DNA of 64,000 bases from Aristolochia californica (Eukaryota > Streptophyta > Magnoliopsida > Piperales > Aristolochiaceae). The DNA is taken from NCBI GenBank assembly GCA_029961685.1, contig JARWKL010000008.1, positions 24,191,119 through 24,255,118 on the forward strand, in the 5' to 3' direction. Numbering within the stretch: the stretch's first letter is position 1; each line of letters starts with the position of its first letter. Below the pieces are notes generated by a model that saw only the letters and a list, made by a program, of their open reading frames with translations, was not told where the DNA came from and ran no database searches. Made by a program: the position numbers and the translations under genes. This document shows positions 1-13,225 of this stretch, one piece after another.

Positions 1-884
1 AAAATGTAAGTGAAGAAAATTTTTTCACGCACCAAAATTTTGTTATCCATGTTTGGGAAATTCCGTTAGTACAACCCGTAATAGCTTCGTGGAATTTTAT
101 AAGAAAAAGATTTCCAATTGATCCTAACATGTTTTAAATGTGGTGGATATGCATGCAGAAACTTATTGAAGATGCTTAATGACCTAATGATCCAAAATTT
201 CAAGGAGGTGAAAAAATTGAATTCTCAAGTTAACATTTGGACCAGAGCCTAACAACCCAATTTTTGACTATTTTACAAAAAGCAGACCTAACAATCATAG
301 ATCATAGTGAATATTTTGATCGATTAATGATGTGTAATGGCTATAATTTTAGTTAGAAATGACTTATGGTCTGGGAGTCAATACTTTGATAAAAACGCCT
401 CCCCCCTCTTCCGATGATTGCGAAACCCAAAATATATAAAAAAATTAAAAGAGTTTACTATCCTTAAAAAATCAAAGATACTTTTTGAAAATATCTCTCT
501 CAGCATTTTTTCAATTCCATTTTAGATGTTCAATTTTTTTTCTAATCCAAACAGGAGTTTTCACTCTCCCATTTTTGTCATAAAACAAAATAAGATAAGG
601 CAAATAGATCACAACAAAATGAAAATTTTTGAGTTTATGTATGCAAAAAATTTTGAAAAAAAAATTAATTTAAGTGAAGAAAATTTTTTCACGCACCAAA
701 AATGAACACCAAAGTTTTAATATCCATGTTTGGGAAATTCCACTAGTATAACCCCTGATAGCTTGGTGGAATTTTATAAGAAAGAGATTTCTAATTGATC
801 CTAACATGTTTTAAATGTGGTGGATATGCATGCCAGAAACATGTTGAAGATGCTTAATGACCTAATGATCCAAAAATTTCAAGG

Positions 885-1160
885 AGAAGAAAAAATTGAA
901 TTCTTATGTTAATGTGTGGACCAGAGCCTAACAACCCACTTTTTTCCCTATTTTACAAAAAGCGGACCTAACAATCATAGATCATCGTGAATGTTTTGAT
1001 TGATTAATGATGTGTAATGGCTATAATTTTAGTTAGAAATGACTTATGGTTTTGGAGTCCACACTTAGATAAAAATGCCTCCCCCCTCTTCCGGTGACTG
1101 CGAAACCCAAAATATATAAAAGAATTAAAAGAGTTTACTATCCTTTAAAAATCACAGATA
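885..1160 (+). repeat. Long-range paralogous patch, copy 1
   Basis: About 275 bp that match 10370-10645, 14 monomers (about 9.48 kb) away, better than the neighbours do. Shared rare variants: TTAATGTGTGG, CACTTTTTTCC, GTAATGGC, GGTTTTGGAGTC, CTTCCGGTGACTGCG, TAAAAGAATTAAAAG and TTTACTATCCTTTAA. Adjacent monomers do not continue the match. Confidence 0.65.
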
Positions 1161-4100
1161 CTTTTTGGAATTATCTCTCCCACCATTAGTGCATTCCCAT
1201 TTTGGATGTTCTATTTTTTTTTCTAATCCAAACTTGAGTTTTCACTCTCGTATTTTTGTCGTATACAAAAAAGATAATGCAAATATTTCACAAAAAAATG
1301 AAAATTTTAGAGTTTATGTATGCAAAAAAATTTGAAAACAATAATAAATGTAAGTGAAGAAAATATTTTGACGCACTAAAAATTAACACCAAAGTTTAAT
1401 TATCCAAGTTTGGGAAATTCTTCTTGTGCAACCCCAAATAGCTTGGTGGAATTTTAAAAGAAAGAAATTTCTAATTGATCCTAATAAGTTTTAAATGTGG
1501 TGGATATGCATGCCAGAAACATGTTGAAGATGCTTAACTACCTAATGATCCAAAAATTTTAAGGGGTAGAAGAAATTGAATTCTCAAGTTAATGTGAGGA
1601 CCAAAGCCTACAACTCACTTTTTGCCTATTTTACAAAACGCAGACCTAAAAATCATAGATCATTGTGAATGTTTTGATCGATTAATGATGTCTAACATCT
1701 ATAATTTTTGTTAGAAATGACTTATGGTTTGGGAATGAACACTTAGATAAAAATGCCTGCCCCCTCTTCCGATGATTACGAAACCCAAAATATATAAAAA
1801 AACTAAAAGAGTTTACAATCCTTAAAAAATCACAGATACTTTTTGGAATTATCTCTCTCAGCATTTGTGCATTTCCATTTTGGAATTTCAATTTTTTTTC
1901 TAATCCAAACTTCAGTTTTCACTCTCCCATTTTTGTCAAAACAAAAAAGATAAGGCAAATAGATCACAACAAATTGAAAATTTTAGATTTTATGTATGCT
2001 AAAAAAATTGAAAAAAATAATAAATATAAGTGAAGAAAATTTTTTCACTTACCAAAAATGAACACCAAAGTTTTGTTCTCCATGTTTGGGTAATTCCACT
2101 AGTAAAACCCCTAAAACTTTGGTGGAATTTTATAAGAAAGTGATTTCTAATTGCTCCTGACATGTTTTAAATGTGGTGGATATGCATGCCAGAAAGCTGT
2201 TGAAAAATCTAATGAGCTAATGATCCAAAAATTTCAAGGAGTAGAAAAAATTGAGTTCTCAAGTTAACGTGTAGACCAGAGCCTAACAACCTACTTTTTG
2301 CCTATTTTACAAAAAGCGGACATAACAATCATAGATCATCATGAATGTTTTGATTGATTATTGATGTGTGAAGTCAATAATTTTTGTTAGAAATGACTTA
2401 TGGTCTGGGAGTCAACACTTAGACAAAAATACCTCCCCCCTCTTCTGATCATTGCGAAACCCAAAATATATAAAAAAAACTAAAAGAGTTTACAATCCTT
2501 AAAAAATCACAGATACTTTTTGGAATTATCTCTCTCAGCATATGGGCATTCCCATTTCGGATGTTCAATTTTTTTTCTAATCCAAACTTGAGTTTTCACT
2601 CTCCCATTTTTGTCGTCAACAAAAAAGATAAGGCAAATAGATCACAACAAAATGAAAATTTTAGAATTTATGTATGCAAAAAAATTTGAAAACAATAATA
2701 AATGTAAGTGAAGAAATTTTTTTCACGCACCAAAAATGAACACCAAAATTTTGTTATCCATGTTTAGGAAATTCCACTAGTATAACCCCTAATAGCTTGG
2801 TGGAATTTTATAAGAAAGGGATTTCTAATTGATCCTAACATGTTTTAAATGTGGTGGATATGCATGCTAGAAACATGTTCAAGAAGCTTAACGACCTAAT
2901 GATTCAAAATTTTCAAGGAGTCGGAAAAATTAAATTCTCAACTTAAAACGTGGACCAGAGCCTAACCACCCACTTTTTGCCTATTTTACAAAAAGGGGAC
3001 CTAACAATCATAGATCATTGTGAATGTTTTGATCGATTTATGATGTCTAACAGCTATAATTTTAGTTAGAAATGACTTATGGTTTGGGAGTCAACACTTA
3101 GATAAAAATGCCTCCCCCCTCTTCCGATGATTGCGTAACCCAAAATATATAAAAAAAGTTAAAGAGTTTAAAATCCTTAAAATATCATAGATACTTTTTG
3201 GAATTATCTCTCTCAGCATTTCTGCATTTCCATTTTGGATGTTCGATTTTTTTTCTAATGCAAACTTGAGTTTTCACACTCCCATTTTTGTCGTAAACAA
3301 AAACGATAAGGCAAATGGATCACAACAAAATGAAAATTTTAGTGTTTATGTACGCAAAAAAATTTGAAAACAATAATAAATATAAGTGAAGAAATTTTTT
3401 GGACGCACCAAAAATGAACACCAAAGTTTTGTTACCCATGTTTGTGAAATTCCACTAGTATAAACCCTAATAGCTTGGTGGAATTTTATAAGAAAGAGAT
3501 TTCTAATTGATCCTAACATGTTTTAAATGTGGTGGATATGCATGCCTGAAACATGTTGAAGATGCTAATGACCTAATGATCCAAAAATTTCAAGGAGTAG
3601 AAAAAATTGAATTCTCAAGTTAATGTGTGGACCAGAGCCTTAAAACCCACTTTTTGCCTATTTTACAAAAAGCGGACCTAACAATAATAGATGATCGAGA
3701 AAGTATTGATCGATTAATGTTGTGTAACGGCTATAATTTTTGTTAGAAATGACTTATGGTTTGGGAATTAACACTTAGATATAAACCCCTCCCCCCTCTT
3801 CCGATGATTGCGAACCCAAAATATATAAAAAAATTAAAGTTTTTACAATCCATAAAAAATCATAGATACATTTTAGAATTATCGCTCTTAGCATTTGTGC
3901 ATTCCCAGTTTGGATGTTCAATTTTTTTTTCTAATCCAAACTTGAGTTTTCACTCTCCCATTTTTTGTCGTAAACAAAAAAGATAAGGCTAATAGATCAC
4001 AACAAAATGAAAATTATAGAGTTAATGTATGCAAAAAATTTTGAGAATAATAATAAATGTAAGTGAAGAAATTTTTTTCACGCACAAAAAATGAAGACCA

Positions 4101-7100
4101 AAGTTTGGTTATCCATGTTTGGGAAATTCCACTAGTACAATCGCTAATAGCTTGGTGGAATTTTATAGGAAAGAGATTTCTAATAGATCCTAACATGTTT
4201 GAAATGTGGTAGATATGCCTGCCAAAAACATTTTCAAGAGTCTAATGACCTATTGATCCAAAAATTTCGAGTGGAAAAAATTGAATTCTCAAGTTAATGT
4301 GTCGACCAGAGCCTAACAACCCACTTTTTGCCTATTTTACAAAAAGCGGACCTAACAGTCATAGATCATCGTAAATGTTTTGATCGATTAATGATGTGTG
4401 ATGACTATAATTTTAGTTAGAAATGACTTATGTTTTGGGATTCGACACTTAGATAAAAATGCCACCCCCCTCTTCCGATGATTGCAAAACCCATAATATA
4501 TAAAAACACTAAGAGAGTTTACAAATATATAAAAAATAACAGATACTTTCTTGGAATTATCTCTCTTAGTATTTGTGCATTCCCATTTTGGATGTTCAAT
4601 TTTTTTTCTAATCTAAACTTGAGTTTTCACTCTCCCATTTTTTGTCGTAAACAAAAAAGATAAGGCTAATAGATCACAACAGAATGAAAATTTTAGAGCT
4701 TATGTATGCAAAAAAATTTGAAAACAATAATAAATGTAAGTATAGAAAATTTTTTCATGCACCGAAAATAAACACCAAAGTTTTGTTATCCATGTTTGGG
4801 AAATTCCACTAGTACAACCCGTAATAGCTTCGTGGAATTTTATAAGAAAGAGATTTATAATTGTTCCTAACATGTTTTAATTTTGGTGGATATGCATGCC
4901 AAAAGCATGTTGAAGATACTAATGACCTAATAATCCAAAAATTTCAAGGAGTGGGAAAAAATGAATTCTCAAGTGAACGTGTGGACCATAGCCTAACAAA
5001 CCACTTTTTGCGTATTTTACAAAAAGCGAACCTAACAATAATACATCATCATGAATGTATTGATCAATTAATGATGTGTAACAGCATTAATTTTAGTTAT
5101 AAATGACTTATGGTTTGGGAGTGAACACTTAGATCAAAATGCCTCCACCCTCTTCCAATGATTGCGAAACCAAAAAGATATTAAAAACTAAAAGAGTTTA
5201 AAATCCTTAAAAAATCACAGATACTTTTTGAAATTATCTCTCTCCGCATTTGCTCATTCCCATTTTGGATGTTAAATTTTTTTTCCAATCCAAACTTGAG
5301 TTCTCACTCTCCCATTTATTGTCGTTAACAAAAAATATAAGGCTAATAGATCACAACTGAATGAAAATGTTAGAGTTTATGTATGCAAAAGAATTTGAAA
5401 ACAATAATCAATGTAAGTGAAGAAAATGTTTTCACGCACCAAAAATGAACACCAAAGTTTTGTTATCCATGTTTGGGAAATTTCACTAGTACAATCCCCA
5501 ATAGCTTGGTGGAATTTTATAAGAAAAAGATCTCTAATTGATCCTAACATGTTTTAAATGTGGTGGATATGCATGCTAGAAACATGTTGAAGATGCTAAT
5601 AAGCTAATGATCCAAAAATATCAAGGAGTAGAAAAAATTTAATTCTCAAGTTAACGAGTGGAACAGAGCCTAACAACGCACTTTTTGCCTATTTTAGAAA
5701 TAGCGGACCGAACAATCATAGATCATCGTGAATTTTTGATCGATTAATGATGTGTGACGACTATAATTTTAGTAAGAAATGATTTATGGTATGGGAGTCA
5801 ACACTTAGATAAAAATGCCTCCCCCCTCTTCCGATGATTACGAAACCCAAAATATATAAAAAAACTTAAAGAGTTTACTTTGCTTAAAAAATCACAAATA
5901 CTTTTTGGAATTATCTCTCTTAGCATTTGTGAATTCCAATTTTGGATGTTCAATTTTTTTTCTAATCCAAACTGGAGTTTTCACTCTCCCATTTTTGTCG
6001 TAAACAAAAAAAGATAAGGCAAGAATATCACCATAAAATGAAAATTTTAGAGTTTGTATGCAAAAAATTTTGAAAACAATAATAAATGTAAGTGAAGAAA
6101 ACTTTTTGCACGCACCAAAAATGAACACCAAGGTTTTGTTACCCATGTTTGGGAAATTCCACTAGTATAACCCCTAATAGCTTGGTGGAATTTTATAAGA
6201 AAGAGATTTCTAATTGATCCTAACATGTTTTAAATGTGGTGGATATGCATGCCAGAAACATGTTGAAGATTCTAATGACCTAATGATCCAAAAATATCAA
6301 GGAGTAGAAAAAATTGAATCCTCAAGTTAACGTGTGGACCAGAGCCTAACAACCCACTTTTTGCCTATTTTACAAAAAGCGGACCTAACAATCATACATC
6401 ATTGTGAATGTTTTGATCGATTAATGATGTGTGATGACTATAATTTTAGTTAGAAATGACTTATGGTTTGGGAGTCAACACTTCGATAAAAATGCCTCCC
6501 CCCTCTTTCGATGATTGCGAAACCCATAATATAGAAAAAAAAACTAAAAGAGTTAACTATCTATAAAAAATCATAGATAATTTTTGGAATTATCGCTCTC
6601 AGCATTTGTGCATACCCAGTTTGTATGTTCAATTGTTTTTCTAATCCAAACTTGAGTTTTCACGTTCCCTTTTTTTGTCATAAACAAATAGGTTATGGCT
6701 AATAGATCACAACTGAATGAACATTTTAGAGTTAATGTATGCAAACCTATTTGAAAACAATAATAAATGTAAGTGAAGAAATTTTTTTCACGTACCAAAA
6801 ATGAACACCAAAGTTTTGTAATCCATGTTTGTGAAATTCGACTAGTACAACCCCAAATAGTTTTGTGGAATTTATAAGAAAAAGATTTCTAATTGATCCT
6901 AACATGTTTTAAATGTGGTGGATATGCATGCCAGAAACATGTTGAAGATGGTAATGACCAAACGATCGAAAAATTTCTAGTAGAAAAAATTGAATTCTCA
7001 AGTGAATGTTTGTACCAAAGCCTAACTACCTACTTTTTGCCTTTTTTACAAAAAGTTACCTAACAATCATACATCATCGTGAATGTATTAATCGATTAAT

Positions 7101-7810
7101 GATGTGTAACGGCTATAATTTTAGTTACAAATGACTTATGGTTTGGGAGTCAACACTTAGATAAAAATGCCTAGCCCCTCTTCCAAAGATTACGACACCC
7201 AATAGATATAAAAAAACTCAAAGAGTTTACAATCCTTAAAAAATCACAAATACTTTTTGGAATTATCTCTCTCAGCATTTGTGCACTTCCATTTTGGATG
7301 TTAAATTTTTTTTCTAATGCAAACTTGAGTTTTCACTCTCCTATTTTTTTTGTAAACAAAAAAGATCAGGCAAATAGATTACAACAAAATGAAAATTTTA
7401 GAGTTAATATATGCAAAAAAAATTTGAAAACAATAATAAATGTAAGTGAAGCAAATTTTTTCACACACTAAAAATGAACATCAAAGTTTTGTTATCCATG
7501 TTTGGGAAATTCCACTAGTACAACCCCTAATAGCTTGGTAGAATTTTATAAGAAAGAGTTTTCTAACTGATCCTAACATGTTTTAAATGTGGTGGATATG
7601 CATGCCAGAAACATGTTGAGGATGCTAATGACCAAATGATCCAAAAATTTCAAGGAGTAGAAGAAATTGAATTCTCAAGTGAACGTGTATACCAGAGCCT
7701 AACAACCCACTTTTTGCCTAATTTAAAAAAAAGCGGACCTAACAATCATAGATCATCGTTAATGTTTTGATCGATTAATGATGTGTAATGGCTATAATTT
7801 TAGTTAGAAA

Positions 7811-9865
7811 TGACTTATGGTTTGGGTGGCTACACTTAGGTTGAAATGCCTCCTCGCTCTTCTGATGATTGCGAAACAGAAAATATAAAAATCTAAAAGA
7901 GTTTACAATCCTTAAAAAATCACAGAAACTTTTTGGAATTATCTCTCTCACTATTTTTGCATTCCCATTTTGAATGTTCAATTTTTTTTCTAATCCAAAC
8001 TTGAGTTTTCACTATCCCATTTTTGTTGTCAACAATAAAGATAACGCAAATCGATCACAAGAAAATTAAAATTTTAGAGTTTATCTATGCCAAAAAAATT
8101 TGAAAACAATTATAAATGTCAGTGAAGAAAATTTTTACATGCACCAAAAATGAACAGCAAAGTTTTTTTATCCATGTTTGGGAAATTCCACTAGTACAAC
8201 CCCTAATAGCTTTGTGGAATTTTATAAGAAAGAGAATTCTAATTGATCCTAAATGTTTTAACTGTGCTGGATATGCATGCCAGAAACATGTTGACGATGC
8301 TAATGACCTAATGCTCCAAAAATTTCAAGGAGTAGAAAAAATTGAGTTCTCAAGTTAACATGTGGACCTGAGCCTAACAACCCACTTTTTGCCTATTTTA
8401 CAAAAAGCGAACCGAACAATCATAGATCGTCGTTAATGTTTTTATCAATTAATGATGTGTAACGGCTATAATTTTAGTTAGAAATGACTTATGGTTTGGG
8501 AGTCAACACTTAAAAAAAAAAGCCTCCTCCCTCTTCCGACGATTGCGAAACTGAAGAAATATTGAAAAACTAAAAGAGTTTACAATCCTTAAAAAATCGC
8601 AGATACTTTTTGGAATTATCTCTCTCAGCATTTGTGCATTCCCTTTTTTGATTTTCAATTTTTTTTCCAATCCTATCTTGAGATTTCACTCTCCCATTTT
8701 TGTCGTAAACAAAAAAGATAAGGCAAATAGATCACAACAAAATGAAAATTTGAGAGTTTGTGTATGCAAAAAAATTTGAAAACAAAAATAAATCTAGGTG
8801 AAGAAAATTTTTACACGCACCAAAAATGAACACCAAAGTTTTGTTATCGATGTTTGGAAAATTCCACAAGTACAACCCCTAATTGCTTGGTGGAATTTTA
8901 TAAGAAAGAGATTTCTAATTGATCCTAACATATTTTAAATGTGGTGGATAAGCATGCCCAAAACATGTTGAAGATTTTTATAACCTAATGATCCAAAAAT
9001 TTCGAGTAGAAAAAATTGAATTCACTAGTTAACGTGTGGACCAGAGCATAACAACCCACTTTTTGCCTACTACACAAAAAGCGGACCTAACAATAATAGA
9101 TCATCGTGACTGTTTTGATTGAATAATGATGTGTGATGGCTATAATTTTAGTTAGAAATGAATTATGGTTTGGGAGTCAACACTTGATAAAAATGGCTCC
9201 CCTCTCTTCCGATGCTTGCAAAACCCAAAATTTATAAAAAACATAAAAGTGTTTACAATCCTTAAAAAATCACAGATAATTTTTATAATTATCTTTCTCA
9301 AGTTATCTTCATTCCCATTTTGGATGTTAAATTTTTTTTCTGATCTAAACTTGAGTTTTCACTCTCCCATTTTTGTCGATTTTTGTCGTAAACAAAAAAG
9401 ATAAGACAAATAGATCACAACAAAATGAAAATTTTAGAGTTTATGCATGCCAAAAAAATTGAAAACAATAATAAATGTAAGTGAAGAAATTTTTTTCATG
9501 CACCAGAAATGAACACCAAAGTTTTGTTATCCTTGTTTGGGAAATTCCACTAGTTCAACCTCTAATAGCTTGGGGGAATTTTATAAAAAAAAGATTTCTA
9601 ATTGATCCTAACATTTTTTAAATGTGGTGGATATGCATGCCAGAAACATGTTGAAGATGTTAATGACCAAATGATCCAAAAAATTCAAGGAGTAGAAAAA
9701 AGTGAATTCTGAAGTTAACGTCTGGACTAGAGCCTAACAACCCACTTTTCGCCTATTTTGCAAAAAGCGGACCTAACAATCATAGATCATCATGAATGTT
9801 TTGAACGATGAAGGATTTGTGATGGCTATAATTTTAGTTAGAAATGACTTATGGTTTTGGAGTCA
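7811..9865 (+). repeat. Pentameric higher-order repeat, copy 1
   Basis: This segment (landmarks 8246, 8922, 9605) matches 11201-13225 (landmarks 11604, 12281, 12963) at a constant offset of about 3358 bp, five monomers. Shared private variants run through it: GGGTG plus TTGAAATGCC; AGAGAATTCTAATTG; GTTGACGATGC; GTGGACCTGAGCC; TTTTCCAATCCT; GAAAATTTGAGAGTTTGT; AAATCTARGTGAAG; ACCCCTAATTGCTTGG; GCTCCCCTCTCT or ACTCCCCTCTCT; AAATTTATA; ACATAAAAG. Intervening monomers lack the combination. Confidence 0.8.
9369..9388 (+). repeat. 10-bp tandem duplication in a monomer
   Basis: ATTTTTGTCG is present twice in a row where other monomers have it once, making this the longest simple interval (683 bp). 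A slippage event private to one copy. Confidence 0.85.
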
Positions 9866-10287
9866 ACACTTGGATAAAAATGCCTCCCCCCTCTTCCGAT
9901 GATTGTGAAACCCAAAATATATAAAAAAACTATAAGAGTTTAAAATCCTTAAAAAATCATAGATATTTTTTAGAATTATCTCTCTCAGCATTTGTGCATT
10001 CCCATTTTGGATGTTCAATTTTTTTTCTAATCCAAACTTGAGTTTTCACTCTCCTATTTTTTGTTCCAAACAAAAAAGACAAGGCACATAGATCAAAACA
10101 GAATGAAAATTTTAGAGTTTATATATGCAAAACAATTTGAAAACAATAATAAATGTAAGTGAAGAAAAATTTTCCACGCACCAAAAATGAACACCAAAGT
10201 TTTGTTATCCATGTTAGGGAAATTCCACTAGGACAACCCCTAATAGCTAGGTGGAATTTTATCAAAAAGAGATTTCTAATTGATCCT

Positions 10288-10330
10288 AACATGTTTTAAA
10301 TGTGGTGGATATGCATGCCAGAAACATGTT
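10288..10330. repeat. Conserved 9-bp inverted repeat with 25-nt spacer
   Basis: AACATGTTT (10288-10296) and its exact reverse complement AAACATGTT (10322-10330) flank a 25-nt spacer that contains overlapping ATGCAT and GCATGC palindromes. The same arrangement is seen in most monomers, for instance 6222-6264, and the spacing is constant. It is among the least variable parts of the monomer. It could extrude a hairpin or be a dimeric protein-binding site; neither is shown by the sequence. In block II the spacer palindrome is broken (GGATGC) while the arms are largely kept. Confidence 0.75.
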
Positions 10331-10560
10331 GAAGTTGCTAATGACCTAATGATCCAAAAATTTCATGGAGTAGAAAAAATTGAATTCTCAAGTTAATGTG
10401 TGGACCAGAGCCTAACAACCCACTTTTTTCCTATTTTACAAAAAGCGGTCCTAACAATCATAGATCATCGTGAATGTTTTTATCGATTAATGATGTGTAA
10501 TGGCTATAATTTTAGTTAGAAATGACTTATGGTTTTGGAGTCAACACTTAGATAAAAATG

Positions 10561-10575
10561 CCTCCCCCCTCTTCC
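10561..10575 (+). other. Conserved pyrimidine tract in each monomer
   Basis: A 15-nt all-pyrimidine run, CCTCCCCCCTCTTCC, is the only C-rich island in the AT-rich monomer and recurs in nearly every copy with small changes in C number. It is lost in a few copies, for example near 14580 and 38800. The minus strand reads as a G-rich purine tract. Its role is unknown. Confidence 0.7.
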
Positions 10576-10595
10576 GGTGACTGCGAAACCCAAAA

Positions 10596-10604
10596 TATAT
10601 AAAA
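10596..10604 (+). promoter_or_regulatory. TATA-like A/T element (function unproven)
   Basis: TATATAAAA, lying 20 bp after the pyrimidine tract, occurs in most monomers; block II and type A copies often have one more TA. It resembles a TATA box, but in DNA about 70% A+T such a match is weak evidence. No gene follows it. Confidence 0.15.
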
Positions 10605-11200
10605 GAATTAAAAGAGTTTACTATCCTTTAAAAATCACAGATAATTTTTGGAATTGTCGCTCTTAGCATTTGTGTATTCCCAATTTGGATGTTCAATTTT
10701 TTTTCTAATCCGAACTTGAGTTTTAATTCTCCCATTTTTTCTTGTAAACAAAAAAGATAACGCTAATTGATCACAACAGAATGAAAATTTTAGAGTTTAT
10801 GTATTCAAAACAATTTGAAAACAATAATAAGTGTAAATGAAGAAAAAAATTTCACGCACCAAAAATTACAACCAAAGTTTTGTTATCCATTGTTTTGGAA
10901 ATTCCACTTCTACAACTCGTAATAGCTTGGTGGAATTTTACAAGAAAGAGATTTCTAATTGATCCTAACATGTTTTAAGTGTGGTGGATATGCATGCCAG
11001 AAACATGTAGAAGATGCTAATGACCAAATGATCCAAAAATTTCAAAGAGTAGGAAAAATTGAATTCTCAAGTTAACGTATGGACCAGAGCCAAACAACCC
11101 ACTTTTTTCCTATTTTACAAAAAGCGGACCTAACAATCATAGATCAACGTGAATGTTTTGACCGATTAATGTGTGTAACGACAATAATTTCAGATAGGAA

Positions 11201-13225
11201 TGACTTATGGTTTGGGTGTCAACACTTAGATTGAAATGCCTCCCCCCTCTTCCAATGATTGCGAAACCCAAAATTTAAAAAACTGAAAGAGTTTACAATC
11301 CTTAAAAAATCAAAGAAAATTTTTGGAATTATCTCTCTCAGCATATGTGCATTCCCATTTTGGATGTTCAATTTTTTTTCTAATCCAAACTTGAGTTTTC
11401 ACTCTCCCATTTTTGTGGTCAACAAAAATGATAAGGTAAATCAATCACAACAGAATGAAAATTTTAGAGTTTCTGTATGCCAAAAAAAAATTTTCCACGC
11501 ACCAAAAACGAACACCAAAGTTTTGTTATCCATGTTTGGGAAATTCCACTAGTACAACCCTTAATAGCTTGGCGGAATTTTATAAGAAAGAGAATTCTAA
11601 TTGATCCAAACATGTTTTAAATGTTGTGGATATGCATGCCAGAAACATGTTGACGATGCTAATGACCTAATGATCCCAAAATTTCAAGGAGTAGAAAAAA
11701 TTGAATTCTCAAGTTAACGTGTGGACCTGAGCCTAACAACCCACTTTTTGCCAATTTTACAAAAAGCGAACCTAACAATCATAGATCATTGTGAATGTTT
11801 TGATCGATTAATGATGTGTGACGGCTATAATTTTAGTTAGAAATGACTTATGGTTTGGGAGTCAACACGTAGATAAAAATGCCTCCCCCCTCTTCCAATG
11901 ATTGCAAAACCCAAAATATACAAAAAAACTAAAATAATTTTCAATCCTTAAAAAATCACAGATACTTTTTGGAATTATCTCTCTCAGCATTTGTGCATTC
12001 CCTTCTTGGATGTTCAATTTATTTTCCAATCCTAAGTTGAGCTTTCACTGTCCCATTTTTTTCGTAAACAAAAGAGATTAGGCTAATAGATCACAACAAA
12101 ATGAAAATTTGAGAGTTTGTATATCCAAAAAAATTTGAAAACAATTATAAATCTAAGTGAAGAAAATTTTTAAATGCACCAAAAATGAACACCAAAGTTT
12201 TGTTATCCATGTCTGGAAAATTCCACTACTACAACCCCTAATTGCTTGGTGGAATTTTATAAGATAGAGATTTCTAATTGATCCTAACATTTTTTAAATG
12301 TGGTGGATATGCATGCCAAAAACATGTTGAAGATGTTAATGACCTAATGATCCAAAAATTTCAAGTAGTAGAAAAAATTGAATTCACAAGTTAACGTGTG
12401 GACCTGAGCAAAGAAACCCACTTTTTGCCAACTTCAAAAAAGTGGACCTAACAATAATAGATCATCGTGAATGTTATGATCGATTAATGATGTGTGACGG
12501 CTATAATTTTAGATAGAAATGAATTATGGTTTGGGAGTAACCACTTAGATAAAAATGACTCCCCTCTCTACCGATGATTGCGAAACCCAAAATTTATATA
12601 AAACATAAAAGAGTTTACAATCCTTAATAAATCACAGATAATTTTTTGAATTATCTCTCTCAGCATTTTTTTCATTCCCATTTTGGATGTTCAATTTTTT
12701 TTCTAACCTAAACTTGAGTTTTCACTCTCCCATTTTTGTTGTAAACAAAAAAGATAAGGCAAGTAGATCACAAAAAAATGGAAATTTTTTTTTAGAGTTT
12801 ATGTATGCAAAAAAATTTGAAAACAATAATAAATGTAAGTGGAGAAAATTTTTTCATGAACCAAAAATAAACACCAAACTTTTGCTATCCATGTTTGGGA
12901 AATTCCACTAGTTCAACCCCTCATAGCTTGGTGGAATTTTATAAAAAAAAGATTTCTAATTGATCCTAACAAGTTTTAAATGTGGTGGATATTCATGCCA
13001 GAAACATGTAGAAGATGCTAATGACCTAATGATCCTGAAATTTCAAGGAGTAGAAAAAATTGAATTCTCAAGTTAACGTGTGGACCAGACCCTAACAACC
13101 AACTTTTGGCCTATTTTAAAAAAAGTGGACCTAACAATCGAAGATCATCATGAATGTTTTGATCGATTAATGATGAGTGACGGCTATAATTTTACTTAAA
13201 AATGACTTATGGTTTTGGAGTCAAC
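11201..13225 (+). repeat. Pentameric higher-order repeat, copy 2
   Basis: Partner of 7811-9865. Before about 11490 the offset is about 3390, afterwards about 3358, because this copy alone lost about 36 bp there. The deletion is therefore younger than the duplication. Confidence 0.8.
11481..11496 (+). repeat. ~36-bp deletion junction in monomer
   Basis: The A-run after TATGC joins directly to the TTTT of the CACGCACC segment; the usual GAAAACAATAATAAATG part is missing, and the interval to the next landmark is 642 bp. The breakpoints fall in similar A-then-T runs. Confidence 0.8.

Larger units (their letters stand above)
10370..10645 (+). repeat. Long-range paralogous patch, copy 2
   Basis: Partner of 885-1160. 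The run from GGAGTC through the TATA-like tract to AATCACAGATA is almost identical in the two. The short matched length suggests conversion or the remnant of an older 14-unit duplication. Confidence 0.65.
10283..10961 (+). repeat. Representative full-length monomer (679 bp)
   Basis: This near-consensus copy shows the internal layout. In order: a 9-bp inverted repeat (10288-10330); a segment with an EcoRI site (10382-10387) that recurs in most copies; the motif GGACCAGAGCCTAAC; a CpG-containing stretch ATCATCGTGAATG; TTAGTTAGAAATGACTTATG; a pyrimidine tract (10561-10575); a TATA-like A/T tract (10596-10604); a T-rich stretch; an A-rich stretch ending in AATAATAAATGTAAG in most copies; and the closing AATTCCACTAGTAC / GGTGGAATTTTATAAG segment that leads to the next landmark. 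No internal sub-repeat is evident, so 676 bp seems to be the true basic unit. A length of 676 is not divisible by three, so any reading frame shifts at each monomer. Confidence 0.9.

Noticed and set aside
10400..10575. LTR-retrotransposon signals: GTGGACCAGAGCC resembling a tRNA-Met primer site, and the purine tract on the minus strand resembling a polypurine tract
   Set aside because: The primer-like motif has a one-base gap and a mismatch and is not preceded by a terminal CA at the usual distance. The purine tract is on the opposite strand, and the order is wrong for an element. No LTR ends or target duplications are seen.
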